Notes: a model not told the origin generated them from the sequence alone. Numbered from the stretch's first letter, positions 22,438 to 31,816 are shown. The stretch is DNA of 64,000 nt from Mucilaginibacter sp. L294 (GCF_001636615.1 NZ_LGEK01000007.1:1-64000), one strand, 5' to 3'. Made by a program: numbers and translations.

Positions 22438-25242
22438 TTAATTTACATCGCTTAAATTAAAGTACAGCCTGTCTATAGTTAGTAAAGGTGTGTCTGATTC
22501 TTTGAGCGATGTAAATATATCCATCTCAAAATAAAGCCTCGGCTCATTACCCTCGGGGCTTACGGCATCAAGCCAGTTTTTGATACTGTTGTACAGATCA
22601 GATGCAACCGTACTTTTGTCTGAAGTATTTACTGATATCATTGGGGTCAATAATACCGGGATAGAAACGGGCGGCAAAATGCCGCTGTCGTCAATCTTAT
22701 ACTCATAACTTACTTTAACTCTTGTATTGTAGGTTACATCATTAATGTTGCTGAATAATTTACCGAACAACAATTGTAAACAAACCTGCAAATTGGCTTT
22801 AGCAGGTGTAGGCTTTATGTTTTGCAGATCAAGTTCAACACCATCCCAAAATAAACCGGGCGTAAATGTTGGTATGCTGCTATTTTGCGGAATAGTGTAT
22901 ATAAACCGTTCATCCGTAGTGTAATGCCCGCCTTTGGGGTTTGGCAGCAGGTTTTTATTACGGGTTTCATTTACAAGCAAGGTTATTTTCTCCGCACTTA
23001 AAATATCAAGGGAGGTGACTTTTATAACAGGCGAGAGTTGCGTTAGTTGACTGTTGAACAGCAGTGGCTCATTTGCAGCAGAAACGTAAGTATAGCTTTT
23101 TGTGATGCTTGCATCATTTTCAACCGTATCAAACAAAACGGCATCGTAACCATCTATCAACAGCAACGGAAGGCCTAATTGTGCCGACTGGCCTTTATTT
23201 GCGGTAACCTGTATAAGCAGGCGTTTATCAGTAACCGGTTTTACCGGCCCTTGTTTAAGCGTAAAACTATAATAGGCTGTCGGGTTTTGGCTTAAGTGTT
23301 CGGCTTTTAGTGTTGTATTTGTGGCGTTTAAAGCGCTTTTTACTTTCTTTATTAATCCTGCCAGGGTAATTAATGCCGGTAAGGCTACTTTGTACGCCTT
23401 ACTATCAACCGTTGTTTCGTTATTAATAAGCGGTAATGATGTTTTCAGATCTGTTACTATCTGCGGATAAACGCTTATAAATTGCGCCAGGCTTTCAAAC
23501 AAATTATTTGAATCGCCATAACTGGAAGCAGCTAAAGTACTGATACCGTTAATAACGAGCCTTGTTTCTACAATTTGCTGTGCTACAGTAGGTTGGTTAT
23601 ACCTGTAAGTATAATTGTACAGCTTTACGTTTTGAATGTTAATGGCATCATCCGCGTATGTTTTCTCGTTAGCTTGATCAGCAATGGTCAGTGCCTGAGG
23701 GTAGGCCCGCAAAACCAGCGGCACATTGGCAGAAAGCACTGTTGAATTACCCACCGGCGGGATAATAAAGCTCAGCGGAATAACCACGCCTTCATCAAAC
23801 TTATAATCGAGCCCGGTAGGCTGGTAGGTTACACTGATTGGTAAATAGCTTTGCAGCCTTGCGTTGGTAGGTTTTACAGTAAACGAGATTGTTGAGCCGG
23901 TTGCGTTAGGTATCAGCGCCTCAGAAAATGATGCCGACCTTGTTGCAGATACCGGTACTATTTTACCGTACAGGTTAACCAGTTCGGAGCCGCTGTTTGC
24001 AGTTACCGAGGCGTTAAACTGAACAATGGCCGTACCTGAATAAAAGTTTGCCAGCTCATAGTTCAGCTGATTGGTTAAATGTTGGGCCGCGCTATCTAAA
24101 TTGCCCGTTTGTTCGGTTACCACCAGTGCAAGCAGTTTAACCAGTTGTGCAGCAATGCCTGTTTTTGTTGCCAGGATCTCCTGAAGCGGGTTTACCCCAC
24201 CCGGCTGTTGCAAAGTATTAAGCGTTGCGCAGGTTACCACTGCATTAATGGTAGATGGGGCCAGAACCAGGTCGACACTTTGCAGGAATGTTGCCATCCA
24301 TGCATCCAGGTCAACCTGCCGGTACTGGATATTTACAGGGAGAGCGTTGGGGTCAATACCTTGCCCGCTTACGTAAGCCGGTACACTTACATCACCGTTA
24401 ATGAGGTTTTTTAATAAAAGCACAGGGGCAAAAGAGGTGGCTATATCAGGCGTAATATCGTAATAAATGCCATCGCTCTTATCGCTATCGGCCCAGCGTA
24501 CTGCCCATAGTTGGGTTGCATTGTTGTAATCGCCCCGGCCGGATGCTAATTTTAACTGCGAACCCGTTGTTTTAAATGCTGTTTCGAAGCTTTGAGCGAA
24601 TGCCTTTTGCCCGGCTTTTAAGGAAACGCCTGTTTTTATATCGGGCAGTATGGTTTTGCTTGTTTGGCTCACCTGCAAACTGGTATCGGCATCAATGCGG
24701 TTGATATGCAGGTTAACCCCAATTTCAAAAATGTTGTTTACCGCTAATGCGCCTGTTATGGGTAATAAAACAGGTTTCATTACAGGTGTGCGGGCGGCGT
24801 GTTTTACTTTAGAAGCATCATCCAATAACCGCTGTAACCAAGTGGTGATTGTCTTTACAAACTTTGATAAACTCACATGATCGTCCCCGGCAAAGCTTAA
24901 GGGGGCGGCAGGGGTTAAATTAGTGGTGGCCGCGTGTTTTATTACCCGCAGCTGCTCATCAGGTTTTTCATCAGTACTATATAGCCAGCTTAGCTGGTTA
25001 TGGATGTTTTTAAAAGTAACCAGGTCGGCCGTTGCTTTTTGCTTTAATGCTTCTAAATCAGTATCCGCGCTATTTTTTTGTGGCAGATAAGCGGCTGTAT
25101 CAAACTTATAATTTAGCTGTAATTGTGGTATTGGCCCTATGTTTTTAAAAGCATATTTTATGGTTACAGAAGGCCATTGATCGTAGCCAATAACATCAAG
25201 CGTATAACCCTGTTTTAGCCCTGAGTTTACAGATAAGTTCAT
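22438..25242 (-). CDS. Large hypothetical protein, 934 residues
   Basis: Not recognised. It has no signal peptide and no membrane helices. It starts MNLSVNSGLKQGYTLDVIGY. The sequence is rich in Thr, Ser, Asn and Val with alternating hydrophobic segments, suggesting a multi-domain beta-sandwich architecture. Repeated phrases of the type VVIPLSFIIPPVGN and PPVSIPVLLTPMISV suggest internally related domains. Two low-cysteine helical stretches (about 60-150 and 620-660) interrupt it. It stands alone with opposing or unrelated neighbours. I can offer no function. Confidence 0.8.
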   Translation of the reverse strand: MNLSVNSGLKQGYTLDVIGYDQWPSVTIKYAFKNIGPIPQLQLNYKFDTAAYLPQKNSADTDLEALKQKATADLVTFKNIHNQLSWLYSTDEKPDEQLRVIKHAATTNLTPAAPLSFAGDDHVSLSKFVKTITTWLQRLLDDASKVKHAARTPVMKPVLLPITGALAVNNIFEIGVNLHINRIDADTSLQVSQTSKTILPDIKTGVSLKAGQKAFAQSFETAFKTTGSQLKLASGRGDYNNATQLWAVRWADSDKSDGIYYDITPDIATSFAPVLLLKNLINGDVSVPAYVSGQGIDPNALPVNIQYRQVDLDAWMATFLQSVDLVLAPSTINAVVTCATLNTLQQPGGVNPLQEILATKTGIAAQLVKLLALVVTEQTGNLDSAAQHLTNQLNYELANFYSGTAIVQFNASVTANSGSELVNLYGKIVPVSATRSASFSEALIPNATGSTISFTVKPTNARLQSYLPISVTYQPTGLDYKFDEGVVIPLSFIIPPVGNSTVLSANVPLVLRAYPQALTIADQANEKTYADDAINIQNVKLYNYTYRYNQPTVAQQIVETRLVINGISTLAASSYGDSNNLFESLAQFISVYPQIVTDLKTSLPLINNETTVDSKAYKVALPALITLAGLIKKVKSALNATNTTLKAEHLSQNPTAYYSFTLKQGPVKPVTDKRLLIQVTANKGQSAQLGLPLLLIDGYDAVLFDTVENDASITKSYTYVSAANEPLLFNSQLTQLSPVIKVTSLDILSAEKITLLVNETRNKNLLPNPKGGHYTTDERFIYTIPQNSSIPTFTPGLFWDGVELDLQNIKPTPAKANLQVCLQLLFGKLFSNINDVTYNTRVKVSYEYKIDDSGILPPVSIPVLLTPMISVNTSDKSTVASDLYNSIKNWLDAVSPEGNEPRLYFEMDIFTSLKESDTPLLTIDRLYFNLSDVN

Positions 25243-25327
25243 GATGGGAGCGTGTAAAGTTTAGGCTATCAAGATAATGTATTATCGCTGCAAAACAATG
25301 GGTTTCTTTTTGGGGGGATGCACTCAT

Positions 25328-26239
25328 CTACATCCATGTAAACGGATCGCTGGTTGTGATATAACTAACCTTTACACCATTTAATTTGGGCCGTAGCCAG
25401 TCTGCAAAGTAATCCATACCGGCCTGTTCGCTCAGGGCGTGCCCCAGTATAATCAATGCCATAGTAGAGCCCATTGCCCGTGCATCGCGGATATACTCGG
25501 CGGTTTCCCATTCAGAAAGCTCGCCAACAACCAATACATCGGGTTTATCCTTTTCAACATGCCCAACCTGCTCCTGGCCGCCCCATGCACCCGGTAATAA
25601 GGTAACACGACTACACTTTTGCTGTGGATCGCCAATAATACGCAGGTGATTTACCCCCAGTGAGGTTTTAAAATGCTGAACCAGCGCACCTAAAGTAGTA
25701 ACAGGAATGGTCATGGTAGCTTCACCGGTTTTAAAATAGGGCAGCCAGTTGAGTTTTTTTACAGCGCCGTAGCTAATAAAATCGGGTTTTAGGGAATGTA
25801 TATAATCATGAAAGCGCCACACGGTGATGTTGTGCTTTTTTAGCAACGCCTGTTTTTGTTTAACAATGCTGTTGTTTTTTACCCAGTCGGGGTTATCGGT
25901 ATGGTTATAAAAGGTAGGCTCGTGTGCTATAATGAAGTTTGCATTCAGCTTTGCTGCTTGTTTTATCAGATCAACAGTGGCGAACATGGTGGTTACTATA
26001 CCGGTAACTACCTGATCTGCCGAGCCCGACTTTAGCGTATCCACCGTACCCGGAATAGGCGAGAGGTTGCCCTCCTTCATGATCAGATCAATAACCTGCT
26101 GAACGGTATATGGCTGTTGCATGGATAATAACCCACCAGCAAATGCCGGTTTCATGGATAGCAAAGCTAAGCCGCCAGCTGATATAGCCGAGGTGGTGAT
26201 GAATTTTCTGCGTGATAAGGTGTTGTTAGCTGGCTTCAT
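25328..26239 (-). CDS. Exported Nif3-like dinuclear metal-centre protein
   Basis: 303 residues. The N-terminus carries a Tat-type signal (SRRKFITTSAISAGG, ending near AFA), unusual for the mostly cytoplasmic Nif3 family. Metal-site motifs are ANFIIAHEPTFYNHTD and, near the C-terminus, GHALSEQAGMDYFADWL. PGAWGGQEQVGHVEKDKPDV fills the middle. Nif3-like proteins form toroidal hexamers with two metal ions; biochemical function is uncertain, and a hydrolase role is inferred. Confidence 0.82.
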   Translation of the reverse strand: MKPANNTLSRRKFITTSAISAGGLALLSMKPAFAGGLLSMQQPYTVQQVIDLIMKEGNLSPIPGTVDTLKSGSADQVVTGIVTTMFATVDLIKQAAKLNANFIIAHEPTFYNHTDNPDWVKNNSIVKQKQALLKKHNITVWRFHDYIHSLKPDFISYGAVKKLNWLPYFKTGEATMTIPVTTLGALVQHFKTSLGVNHLRIIGDPQQKCSRVTLLPGAWGGQEQVGHVEKDKPDVLVVGELSEWETAEYIRDARAMGSTMALIILGHALSEQAGMDYFADWLRPKLNGVKVSYITTSDPFTWM

Positions 26240-26333
26240 AATTTGAGATTAATGAATGCAATATATTAAATATGCCTGTTAGTTTATCCTAATACTTATT
26301 AGAACAGTTGCCATAATTTTACGTTGATAGTAT

Positions 26334-26834
26334 ATGGCAAACTCAAAAAATATTTTAGTGGCAACCAGCCCCGATGATGGTGATAACCTTTCTGTAGCGG
26401 GTGGCATTTATCGCATATTGGTGAGCGGCAAACAAACCAATGGCGGCTTCGCGGTGATAGAAATGTCGGTACCTGCGGGTGGCGGGCCTGGGCCGCATGC
26501 ACACGCGGGTTTCCAGGAATCGTTTTATGTGATAGAGGGAGAGGTGGAAGTAAAAACCGAAGAAACAACCTTTACGGCAACAAAAGGCGCTTTTGTGAAT
26601 ATTCCGCTGGGCGGTATGGTGCACTGTTTCAAGAACAGATCAAACAACCTGGCCAAATTACTTTGCACTGTTGTACCTGCGGGGCTCGAAGAAATGTTTT
26701 TGGAAATTGGCAAACCTGTAAAGGCGGGTGAGTTCATTGCCCCGCAACCTATGGACGAAGAAACGATAAAGAAGTTTACCGCAATTGCCGAACGGCACGG
26801 GCAAAAGCTATACCCGCCCGATTATTTGGGATAA
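26334..26834 (+). CDS. Cupin domain-containing protein
   Basis: 166 residues. Cupin motif 1 is PGPHAHAGFQESFYVIEGEV (His-His-Glu ligands) and motif 2 is FVNIPLGGMVHCFKNRS (His). A C-terminal extension follows (MDEETIKKFTAIAERHG). Small single cupins include sugar isomerases, dioxygenases and binding proteins, so the activity is open. It converges on the next gene with a 2 bp gap. Confidence 0.85.
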   Translation: MANSKNILVATSPDDGDNLSVAGGIYRILVSGKQTNGGFAVIEMSVPAGGGPGPHAHAGFQESFYVIEGEVEVKTEETTFTATKGAFVNIPLGGMVHCFKNRSNNLAKLLCTVVPAGLEEMFLEIGKPVKAGEFIAPQPMDEETIKKFTAIAERHGQKLYPPDYLG

Positions 26835-26836
26835 GA

Positions 26837-27073
26837 TTATTCCGAATCTTCGTCTTCTGCCTCCTCGGTTTTTTCGGGTTTTATATTAGCCTTTAGCATT
26901 ACGCGGCCTTTTTTGGTTAGGCCGTAAGTTTCTTTTTTGCCTTTGCCATCGGGTTTAAAAATATCTATCAGGGTGTATGATCTTAGCTGTGCCAGTTCGT
27001 CTTTTGTAAGGTTACCCGCCGCGCCCGTAGTGGCTATTTTATGTAAGGCGATAACTATATCTTCATGTTTCAT
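26837..27073 (-). CDS. Small hypothetical protein, winged-helix-like
   Basis: 78 residues. LTKDELAQLRSYTLIDIFK and YGLTKKGRVMLKANIK resemble the recognition helix and wing of short winged-helix proteins, followed by an acidic tail (EKTEEAEDEDSE). The stop lies 2 bp from that of the convergent cupin gene. No regulatory target can be suggested. Confidence 0.6.
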   Translation of the reverse strand: MKHEDIVIALHKIATTGAAGNLTKDELAQLRSYTLIDIFKPDGKGKKETYGLTKKGRVMLKANIKPEKTEEAEDEDSE

Positions 27074-27111
27074 AGCTGCAAAATTAGGGATTAAAACCGT
27101 TAAACTGGCGT

Positions 27112-27723
27112 TTACTTAACTTCCACTACTTTAAAATCCTCAAAAGTAACATCAAAGTGCTGTTTGCCGGGGGCGGCGGCCACCATACCTATCATCGCCT
27201 TTACATTCGGCGGGAAGTAGGCAAGGCGCAGCATATCGTATTTTACGCCATCAAAAGAGTATTTGATCTCTACATAATCGCCTTTGCGCAACAGCTTTAA
27301 CCATACCGATTTTGGGCTGTCATGCCTCGGCACTACCGACCAATCCGACACCTCGCGGGTAACCACCGCGCTCACATTCTGCACACCATCAACATATTCG
27401 ATGCCTGTTTTTATCCAGTTCTTATTATCAATCCGCACCATCAGGCCTGCCTGGTGAAAAAGCTCCTGGTATGCACCGGTAATTTTTACGCTTGCCTCAA
27501 AGTTGCCTGCTTGTTCTGTATAATAAAACGGGCCATTATCCCTTTTAAAACCATAATGTGTTACCTGCCAGTAATCGGTGCCCGGGTCAACAGTCATTTT
27601 TAGAGTATTACCTTCAATAGCCGATTTTACCGGTTTACTGTACCATTTCATAGAGGTTAGGGATTGTGCAAATGTAACGGAGCAAAAAAGTGTGAATACA
27701 ACAAGCAGGGCAGATCTTTTCAT
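27112..27723 (-). CDS. Secreted DUF1349 (concanavalin-like) protein
   Basis: 203 residues from the ATG at 27723, giving a clean signal peptide (KRSALLVVFTLFCSVTFAQ); the longer frame would mask it. DUF1349 features are YYTEQAGNFEASVKITGAY, HQAGLMVRIDNKNWIKTGIE and VWLKLLRKGDYVEIKYSFDG. This is a jelly-roll fold seen in carbohydrate-binding and lectin-like proteins. Function unknown; periplasmic location likely. Confidence 0.85.
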   Translation of the reverse strand: MKRSALLVVFTLFCSVTFAQSLTSMKWYSKPVKSAIEGNTLKMTVDPGTDYWQVTHYGFKRDNGPFYYTEQAGNFEASVKITGAYQELFHQAGLMVRIDNKNWIKTGIEYVDGVQNVSAVVTREVSDWSVVPRHDSPKSVWLKLLRKGDYVEIKYSFDGVKYDMLRLAYFPPNVKAMIGMVAAAPGKQHFDVTFEDFKVVEVK

Positions 27724-27760
27724 GCCCAAAGCTATTAAATTCTGCAGAATACAGCTCAAT

Positions 27761-28102
27761 TTAATGCCACATAGTGCCAACCAGGCCTAAAACAATGCCC
27801 ATCCAAATAGCGATGATGAAGCCAATAAAGCTTAACACATAAGCCGCTATGGTTTTCCAGCCGCCCTGGTAGCGCAAAAAATCCATCAGGTAATACCAAA
27901 CACCACCAGCAGCGCCGGCCAGCGGAGTAATAATCAACGGGCGTAACATCCAATACTTTGGCCAGTCGGGGTGGGAGTGGTTGAGTACCGGGAGTATAAA
28001 AACCAAGATCACCGCTAAGCCGATAATCCAGCCGATGAACGCCAATTTAGCTAACGGGAATTTGTGATAGGGTTGGGTTGGTAAGTTTTCTGCCTGTGTC
28101 AT
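27761..28102 (-). CDS. Small integral membrane protein (unknown)
   Basis: 113 residues with three hydrophobic segments at about 18-40, 54-72 and 82-107. Central motif: PDWPKYWMLRPLIITPLAGA. It lies upstream of the DUF1349 gene on the same strand (37 bp), so co-transcription is possible. Function unknown. Confidence 0.7.
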   Translation of the reverse strand: MTQAENLPTQPYHKFPLAKLAFIGWIIGLAVILVFILPVLNHSHPDWPKYWMLRPLIITPLAGAAGGVWYYLMDFLRYQGGWKTIAAYVLSFIGFIIAIWMGIVLGLVGTMWH

Positions 28103-28243
28103 AACAATTTAGTTTATAAGGGTTTCTAATAACTCAAAGGTAAGTAAAAGTACTTTGTATTTCAAAGTAAATATATAAAAAATATATGACGATCGTTTCT
28201 TTTAAGCGGAATTGTCATTCCAATATGATCTTTTTAAATAACA

Positions 28244-28290
28244 GAACGTACGTTCCGATATCGTTATATATTTGCGGAACGATTATTCCG
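28244..28290 (+). promoter_or_regulatory. Promoter with flanking palindromic operators, SDR gene
   Basis: A -7-like TATATTTG (28267-28274) lies between GAACGTACGTTC (28244-28255, perfect palindrome) and CGGAACGATTATTCCG (28275-28290). CGTTCCG (28251-28257) and CGGAACG (28275-28281) also form an inverted pair across the -7 element. This fits repression by the TetR-type regulator encoded downstream, which is inference. Confidence 0.6.
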
Positions 28291-28315
28291 ATTAACAAAA
28301 TAATCGCTCACAAAA

Positions 28316-29065
28316 ATGAAAAAATTAGAAAACAAAGTAGCAGTAGTAACCGGCGCCTCTAAAGGTATTGGCGCGGGTATAGCCAAAAGCCTTGCAGCAG
28401 CAGGCGCATCGGTGGTAGTAAATTATTCGTCATCAAAAGAGGGTGCCGATAAAGTGGTTGAAGAGATTGTAGCAGCAGGTGGTAAAGCCATTGCAGTACA
28501 GGGCAGTGTATCAAAACAAGCGGATGTTACCCGTTTGTTTGACGAAACAACAAAAGCATTTGGCCCTACAGATATCTTGGTAAATAACGCCGGCGTATAC
28601 GAGTTTGGCCAGATAGAGCAGATCACCGAAGACCATTTTCACAAACAGTTTGATACCAACGTACTTGGTTTATTGTTAACCACACAAGCTGCGGTAGCAA
28701 ACTTCAATACAAATGGTGGCAGCATCATCAATATTGGGTCGGTAGTAAGTGCTATTACCCCTGTAGGCAGTGCTGTTTACACCGCAACAAAAGGCGCGGT
28801 AGACGCCATTACCCACGTGTTAGCAAAAGAGCTTGGCCCTAAAAATATCAGGGTAAACTCTATTAACCCGGGTATGGTAGAAACTGAAGGCACGCATGCC
28901 GCGGGCTTCATAGGCAGCGACTTTCACCACGAAGCTGTTAAAACCACGCCATTGGGCAGGATCGGCCAGCCGGAAGATATCGCATTGATAGCGGTTTTCC
29001 TGGCATCAGAAGATTCGCGCTGGTTAACAAACGAAACCCTGCTTGCAGGTGGCGGTGTAAGATAA
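28316..29065 (+). CDS. SDR family oxidoreductase (classical, glucose/3-oxoacyl reductase-like)
   Basis: 249 residues. Motifs are TGASKGIGAGIA (cofactor loop), NNAGVYEFG, and active site INIGSVVS...SAVYTATKG with the Ser, Tyr and Lys triad. The C-terminus SRWLTNETLLAGGGVR is typical of FabG-like SDRs. Its promoter is embedded in palindromes and a TetR gene follows on the same strand, so it is probably inducible by a small molecule. Confidence 0.92.
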   Translation: MKKLENKVAVVTGASKGIGAGIAKSLAAAGASVVVNYSSSKEGADKVVEEIVAAGGKAIAVQGSVSKQADVTRLFDETTKAFGPTDILVNNAGVYEFGQIEQITEDHFHKQFDTNVLGLLLTTQAAVANFNTNGGSIINIGSVVSAITPVGSAVYTATKGAVDAITHVLAKELGPKNIRVNSINPGMVETEGTHAAGFIGSDFHHEAVKTTPLGRIGQPEDIALIAVFLASEDSRWLTNETLLAGGGVR

Positions 29066-29094
29066 TACCCGCTTTTTAATAAGAACTTTTAAAT

Positions 29095-29128
29095 GAATAG
29101 CTTTGCTTAATTTTAAGCAAAGCTATTC
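29095..29128 (+). terminator. Long perfect hairpin between the SDR and TetR genes
   Basis: GAATAGCTTTGCTTAA, two bases, then the exact complement TTAAGCAAAGCTATTC. It lacks a poly-T tract and ends 5 bp before the TetR ATG. It could be a weak terminator, a translation-blocking structure or an operator for autoregulation. Confidence 0.65.
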
Positions 29129-29133
29129 CTGTT

Positions 29134-29715
29134 ATGGCAAGAACGAAAGATTTTGATGAAAACGAAGTGCTGGCTAAAGCGGTTAACCTTTTTTGGCTTA
29201 AAGGATACAACGCTACCTCCATGCAGGACCTTGTAGACGAGCTCGGTATCAGTCGCTCCAGCCTGTACGATACTTACGGGGATAAACACACCTTGTTTAT
29301 AAAAGCCCTGGAGAGTTACCAGTGCACCAATACCGGTAAGTTTGTACAGATCATAGAGGGCAATACATCGGCAAAGGAAACGATTAAGGCTTTGCTGGAT
29401 TTTGTTGTTAGCGGACTGCTGAACGATAAAAGCCAGAAAGGTTGTTTCATCGTAAACGCGGAGGTAGAAGTAGCCCTGCATGATAAAGAAGTGAGCGAGA
29501 TGATCCAAAAGAACGATCAGCATATGGAAGATGCGTTTTTCCGGGTGATTGAAAGAGGGCAGGAGAATGGCGAGATCGCTAACACGCAAAACGCGCGGGC
29601 ACTGGCCCGGTTCGTGTTCAATACGGTAAAGGGTATACAGGTAACGGCTAAATCAACCACCGAGCGGGCCGTTTTTGACGATATTATTAATTCGGCGTTG
29701 GTGGTGTTGGGGTAG
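29134..29715 (+). CDS. TetR/AcrR family transcriptional regulator
   Basis: 193 residues. The N-terminal HTH reads EVLAKAVNLFWLKGYNATSM then QDLVDELGISRSSLYDTYGD, the classic TetR signature. The C-terminal ligand domain is diverged, as usual. The palindromes in front of the upstream SDR gene are the best candidate targets. The start codon lies just after a long hairpin, which may restrain its translation or transcription. Confidence 0.93.
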   Translation: MARTKDFDENEVLAKAVNLFWLKGYNATSMQDLVDELGISRSSLYDTYGDKHTLFIKALESYQCTNTGKFVQIIEGNTSAKETIKALLDFVVSGLLNDKSQKGCFIVNAEVEVALHDKEVSEMIQKNDQHMEDAFFRVIERGQENGEIANTQNARALARFVFNTVKGIQVTAKSTTERAVFDDIINSALVVLG

Positions 29716-29733
29716 TGTTTTTTGTGTTATTTT

Positions 29734-30642
29734 TTAGTCCTTATCTTTTAACTTACTCCAACTCCAGGGCGCAGTTTTTGATGATCTTGTAGCTATATAT
29801 CCCTTTGGCATCCGTGATAGTAATAATATTGATTTGTCCAATTTTACTATAGATGCTAACCTGACTTTTTTCGCAGCAGTTTCCGGTGTGTAGGTTCTAT
29901 TACTACTATAAAAAAACCAGGATCCATTTTTAAGATGGTCTACATTTGTTATCTCATCTTTGTTATCCAAAACATACTTTGTGGCGAATACAGTTATCGT
30001 ATCCGATCCCATAAATGAGTTGGCAATAAGGTTTGATTGTGTTTGACTATGTAGCTTGTGTTTTCTTACAGGTGCCGGCACAACTTTACAGCAATTGCCA
30101 TCATTATCAAATCGCTTATTAGGAGGGAGATATAAGCCGTTTAATTTAATATCCTCGCTTTTTGTGAGTGCATTATCCGGTCGGATTTCGCCGTTTCTTA
30201 TCTCATAATATGCTGATGGTATATAATACATGGAGTCGGGGTTAAGGTATACCTCTGTTAAATCCCGTCCGCCAAATTCCAGAAACCCATCCTTGTCATA
30301 ATCTTTAATTTCTGATAGAATTGCACTTTCGCCCGGCGTAACTTTTGTTGGTGTGATCTTGAAAACGATTAATTTGTCGAGATTGGGATTATCTATCATT
30401 CCTATAAACAGGAATATGGAACCATGATCTTCAATTAAGCGGTTGTATTTACTTTTGTAAATGATATCATCCGGATACTTAATGTTGTGTATCAACTTCT
30501 CGTCGTAAAAGATATGGCCTTTGTATACTTTGATGATGTGCCCGGCAGCTGATTTAAAACTTAGCGTGTTTTTTACCGGCGATTGAAAAGCGAAAAGACT
30601 TGTGAGCGTTATCAGTAAAACAAAAAAGTGTTTATATCTCAT
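29734..30642 (-). CDS. Secreted hypothetical protein, 302 residues
   Basis: Not recognised. It has a signal peptide (MRYKHFFVLLITLTSLFAFQ). An EF-hand-like DYDKDGFLEFGGRDL segment lies around residue 110-125 and a CC pair in NDGNCCKVVPAPVRK. The C-terminus is basic with SRMPKGYIATRSSK. Probably exported to the periplasm or beyond. It converges on the TetR gene. Confidence 0.65.
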   Translation of the reverse strand: MRYKHFFVLLITLTSLFAFQSPVKNTLSFKSAAGHIIKVYKGHIFYDEKLIHNIKYPDDIIYKSKYNRLIEDHGSIFLFIGMIDNPNLDKLIVFKITPTKVTPGESAILSEIKDYDKDGFLEFGGRDLTEVYLNPDSMYYIPSAYYEIRNGEIRPDNALTKSEDIKLNGLYLPPNKRFDNDGNCCKVVPAPVRKHKLHSQTQSNLIANSFMGSDTITVFATKYVLDNKDEITNVDHLKNGSWFFYSSNRTYTPETAAKKVRLASIVKLDKSILLLSRMPKGYIATRSSKTAPWSWSKLKDKD

Positions 30643-30827
30643 AGTGCAGGTTCTGCGGTTAAATATAATTATAAATAAATATTAGGGGTTAAACCTAAGC
30701 CGCTATATATCTCTGACGTTCTTATTATTTTAATCGTCATCCTTTCCAAAATAATGCTAATTTTAATGCAATCAAGCAGGAGTACCGCTCCGCTGTTATC
30801 CAATTTATAATCTAATAGGTTTAATAC

Positions 30828-31616
30828 ATGAAAAGATCTTTTTTAGTGCTGTTTTTATTCGTCTGTTTATCGGGATACGCGCAAAGCACCATTAATAATT
30901 ATAAATATGTAATAGTGCCCGAAAAATTCACGCAGTTTAAGGGAACTTATCAAGACTTACTAAAAAGCCTGACCAAAGGACTATTGGAGGATAAAGGGTT
31001 TACCGTTTACCTTGAAAATGCCGATATGCCATCTGAAGTGGCTAACAATAAATGCCAGGCGTTAAACGCCGACCTGTTGCAAAAAAGCGGGATGCTCACT
31101 ACCGAGATCACGCTTTTATTAAAAGATTGTAGGGGTAATGTTGTTTATAAAAGCAATGCCGGCAAAAGCCGGGAGAAAGATTATAATACCGCCTATAATA
31201 TGGCTTTAAGAGATGCTTTCACAGGTGTTTCGTATACCTATAGCGGGCCGGCTACTGAGGCAGCTCAGCCAATTGTTACGGCAACAGCGCCCGAAAAACC
31301 CACACCGGTAACCACAGCTGTGGCTGTGCCTGTAAAACCACCGGTAGCGGCTTCGGTAACTGCTGCCCAACCAACCGAAACAATGATCAGCCGCCCGGCA
31401 GGTACGTTGTATGCCCAGGCAATTGCCAATGGCTATCAATTGATTGACACTACCCCCAAAATAGTCTTAACCCTCCTGAAAACCTCTGCAGAGAACTATT
31501 ATATAGCCAGTAATGCAGATGCCAACGGCATAGTGCTTAAAAAGGGCGAAGAGTGGTTTTTTGAATACTATAAGGGGGGCAAGCTTGTTTCGGAAAAACT
31601 ACTGGTTAAATTTTAA
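30828..31616 (+). CDS. Secreted hypothetical protein with Pro/Ala/Thr-rich linker
   Basis: 262 residues. Signal peptide KRSFLVLFLFVCLSGYAQ. The N-terminal domain (about 20-140) has YKYVIVPEKFTQFKG and LLEDKGFTVYLEN, a pattern I associate with Bacteroidota periplasmic proteins of unknown function. A low-complexity linker of Pro, Ala, Thr and Val follows (about 141-190), then a C-terminal domain (QLIDTTPKIVLTLLKTSAEN to the end). The stop overlaps the convergent small membrane gene by 4 bp. Confidence 0.75.
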   Translation: MKRSFLVLFLFVCLSGYAQSTINNYKYVIVPEKFTQFKGTYQDLLKSLTKGLLEDKGFTVYLENADMPSEVANNKCQALNADLLQKSGMLTTEITLLLKDCRGNVVYKSNAGKSREKDYNTAYNMALRDAFTGVSYTYSGPATEAAQPIVTATAPEKPTPVTTAVAVPVKPPVAASVTAAQPTETMISRPAGTLYAQAIANGYQLIDTTPKIVLTLLKTSAENYYIASNADANGIVLKKGEEWFFEYYKGGKLVSEKLLVKF

Positions 31617-31816
31617 TTGTTCCCGCCCTTGTTGGTTGTTGTTGTTAAACTCTTTATTATAAAATAAATTGAGGCTGCAAACACAATCAGGTAAACAATG
31701 GCTAATCCTGTTTTCTCGAATTTTAAGTTTTCAAAGTCGAATTGCTTATACAATGTCACACCTAAAATGATTGCTACAATAGTGAAAGTAAACAATGGTG
31801 CCTTATTCTTTTCCAT
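31613..31816 (-). CDS. Small membrane protein, 67 residues
   Basis: Two hydrophobic segments, about 8-23 (LFTFTIVAIILGVTLY) and 38-57 (GLAIVYLIVFAASIYFIIKS), with a short polar tail. The 3' end overlaps the convergent gene's stop. No function recognised; coding potential is moderate because of small size. Confidence 0.5.
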   Translation of the reverse strand: MEKNKAPLFTFTIVAIILGVTLYKQFDFENLKFEKTGLAIVYLIVFAASIYFIIKSLTTTTNKGGNN

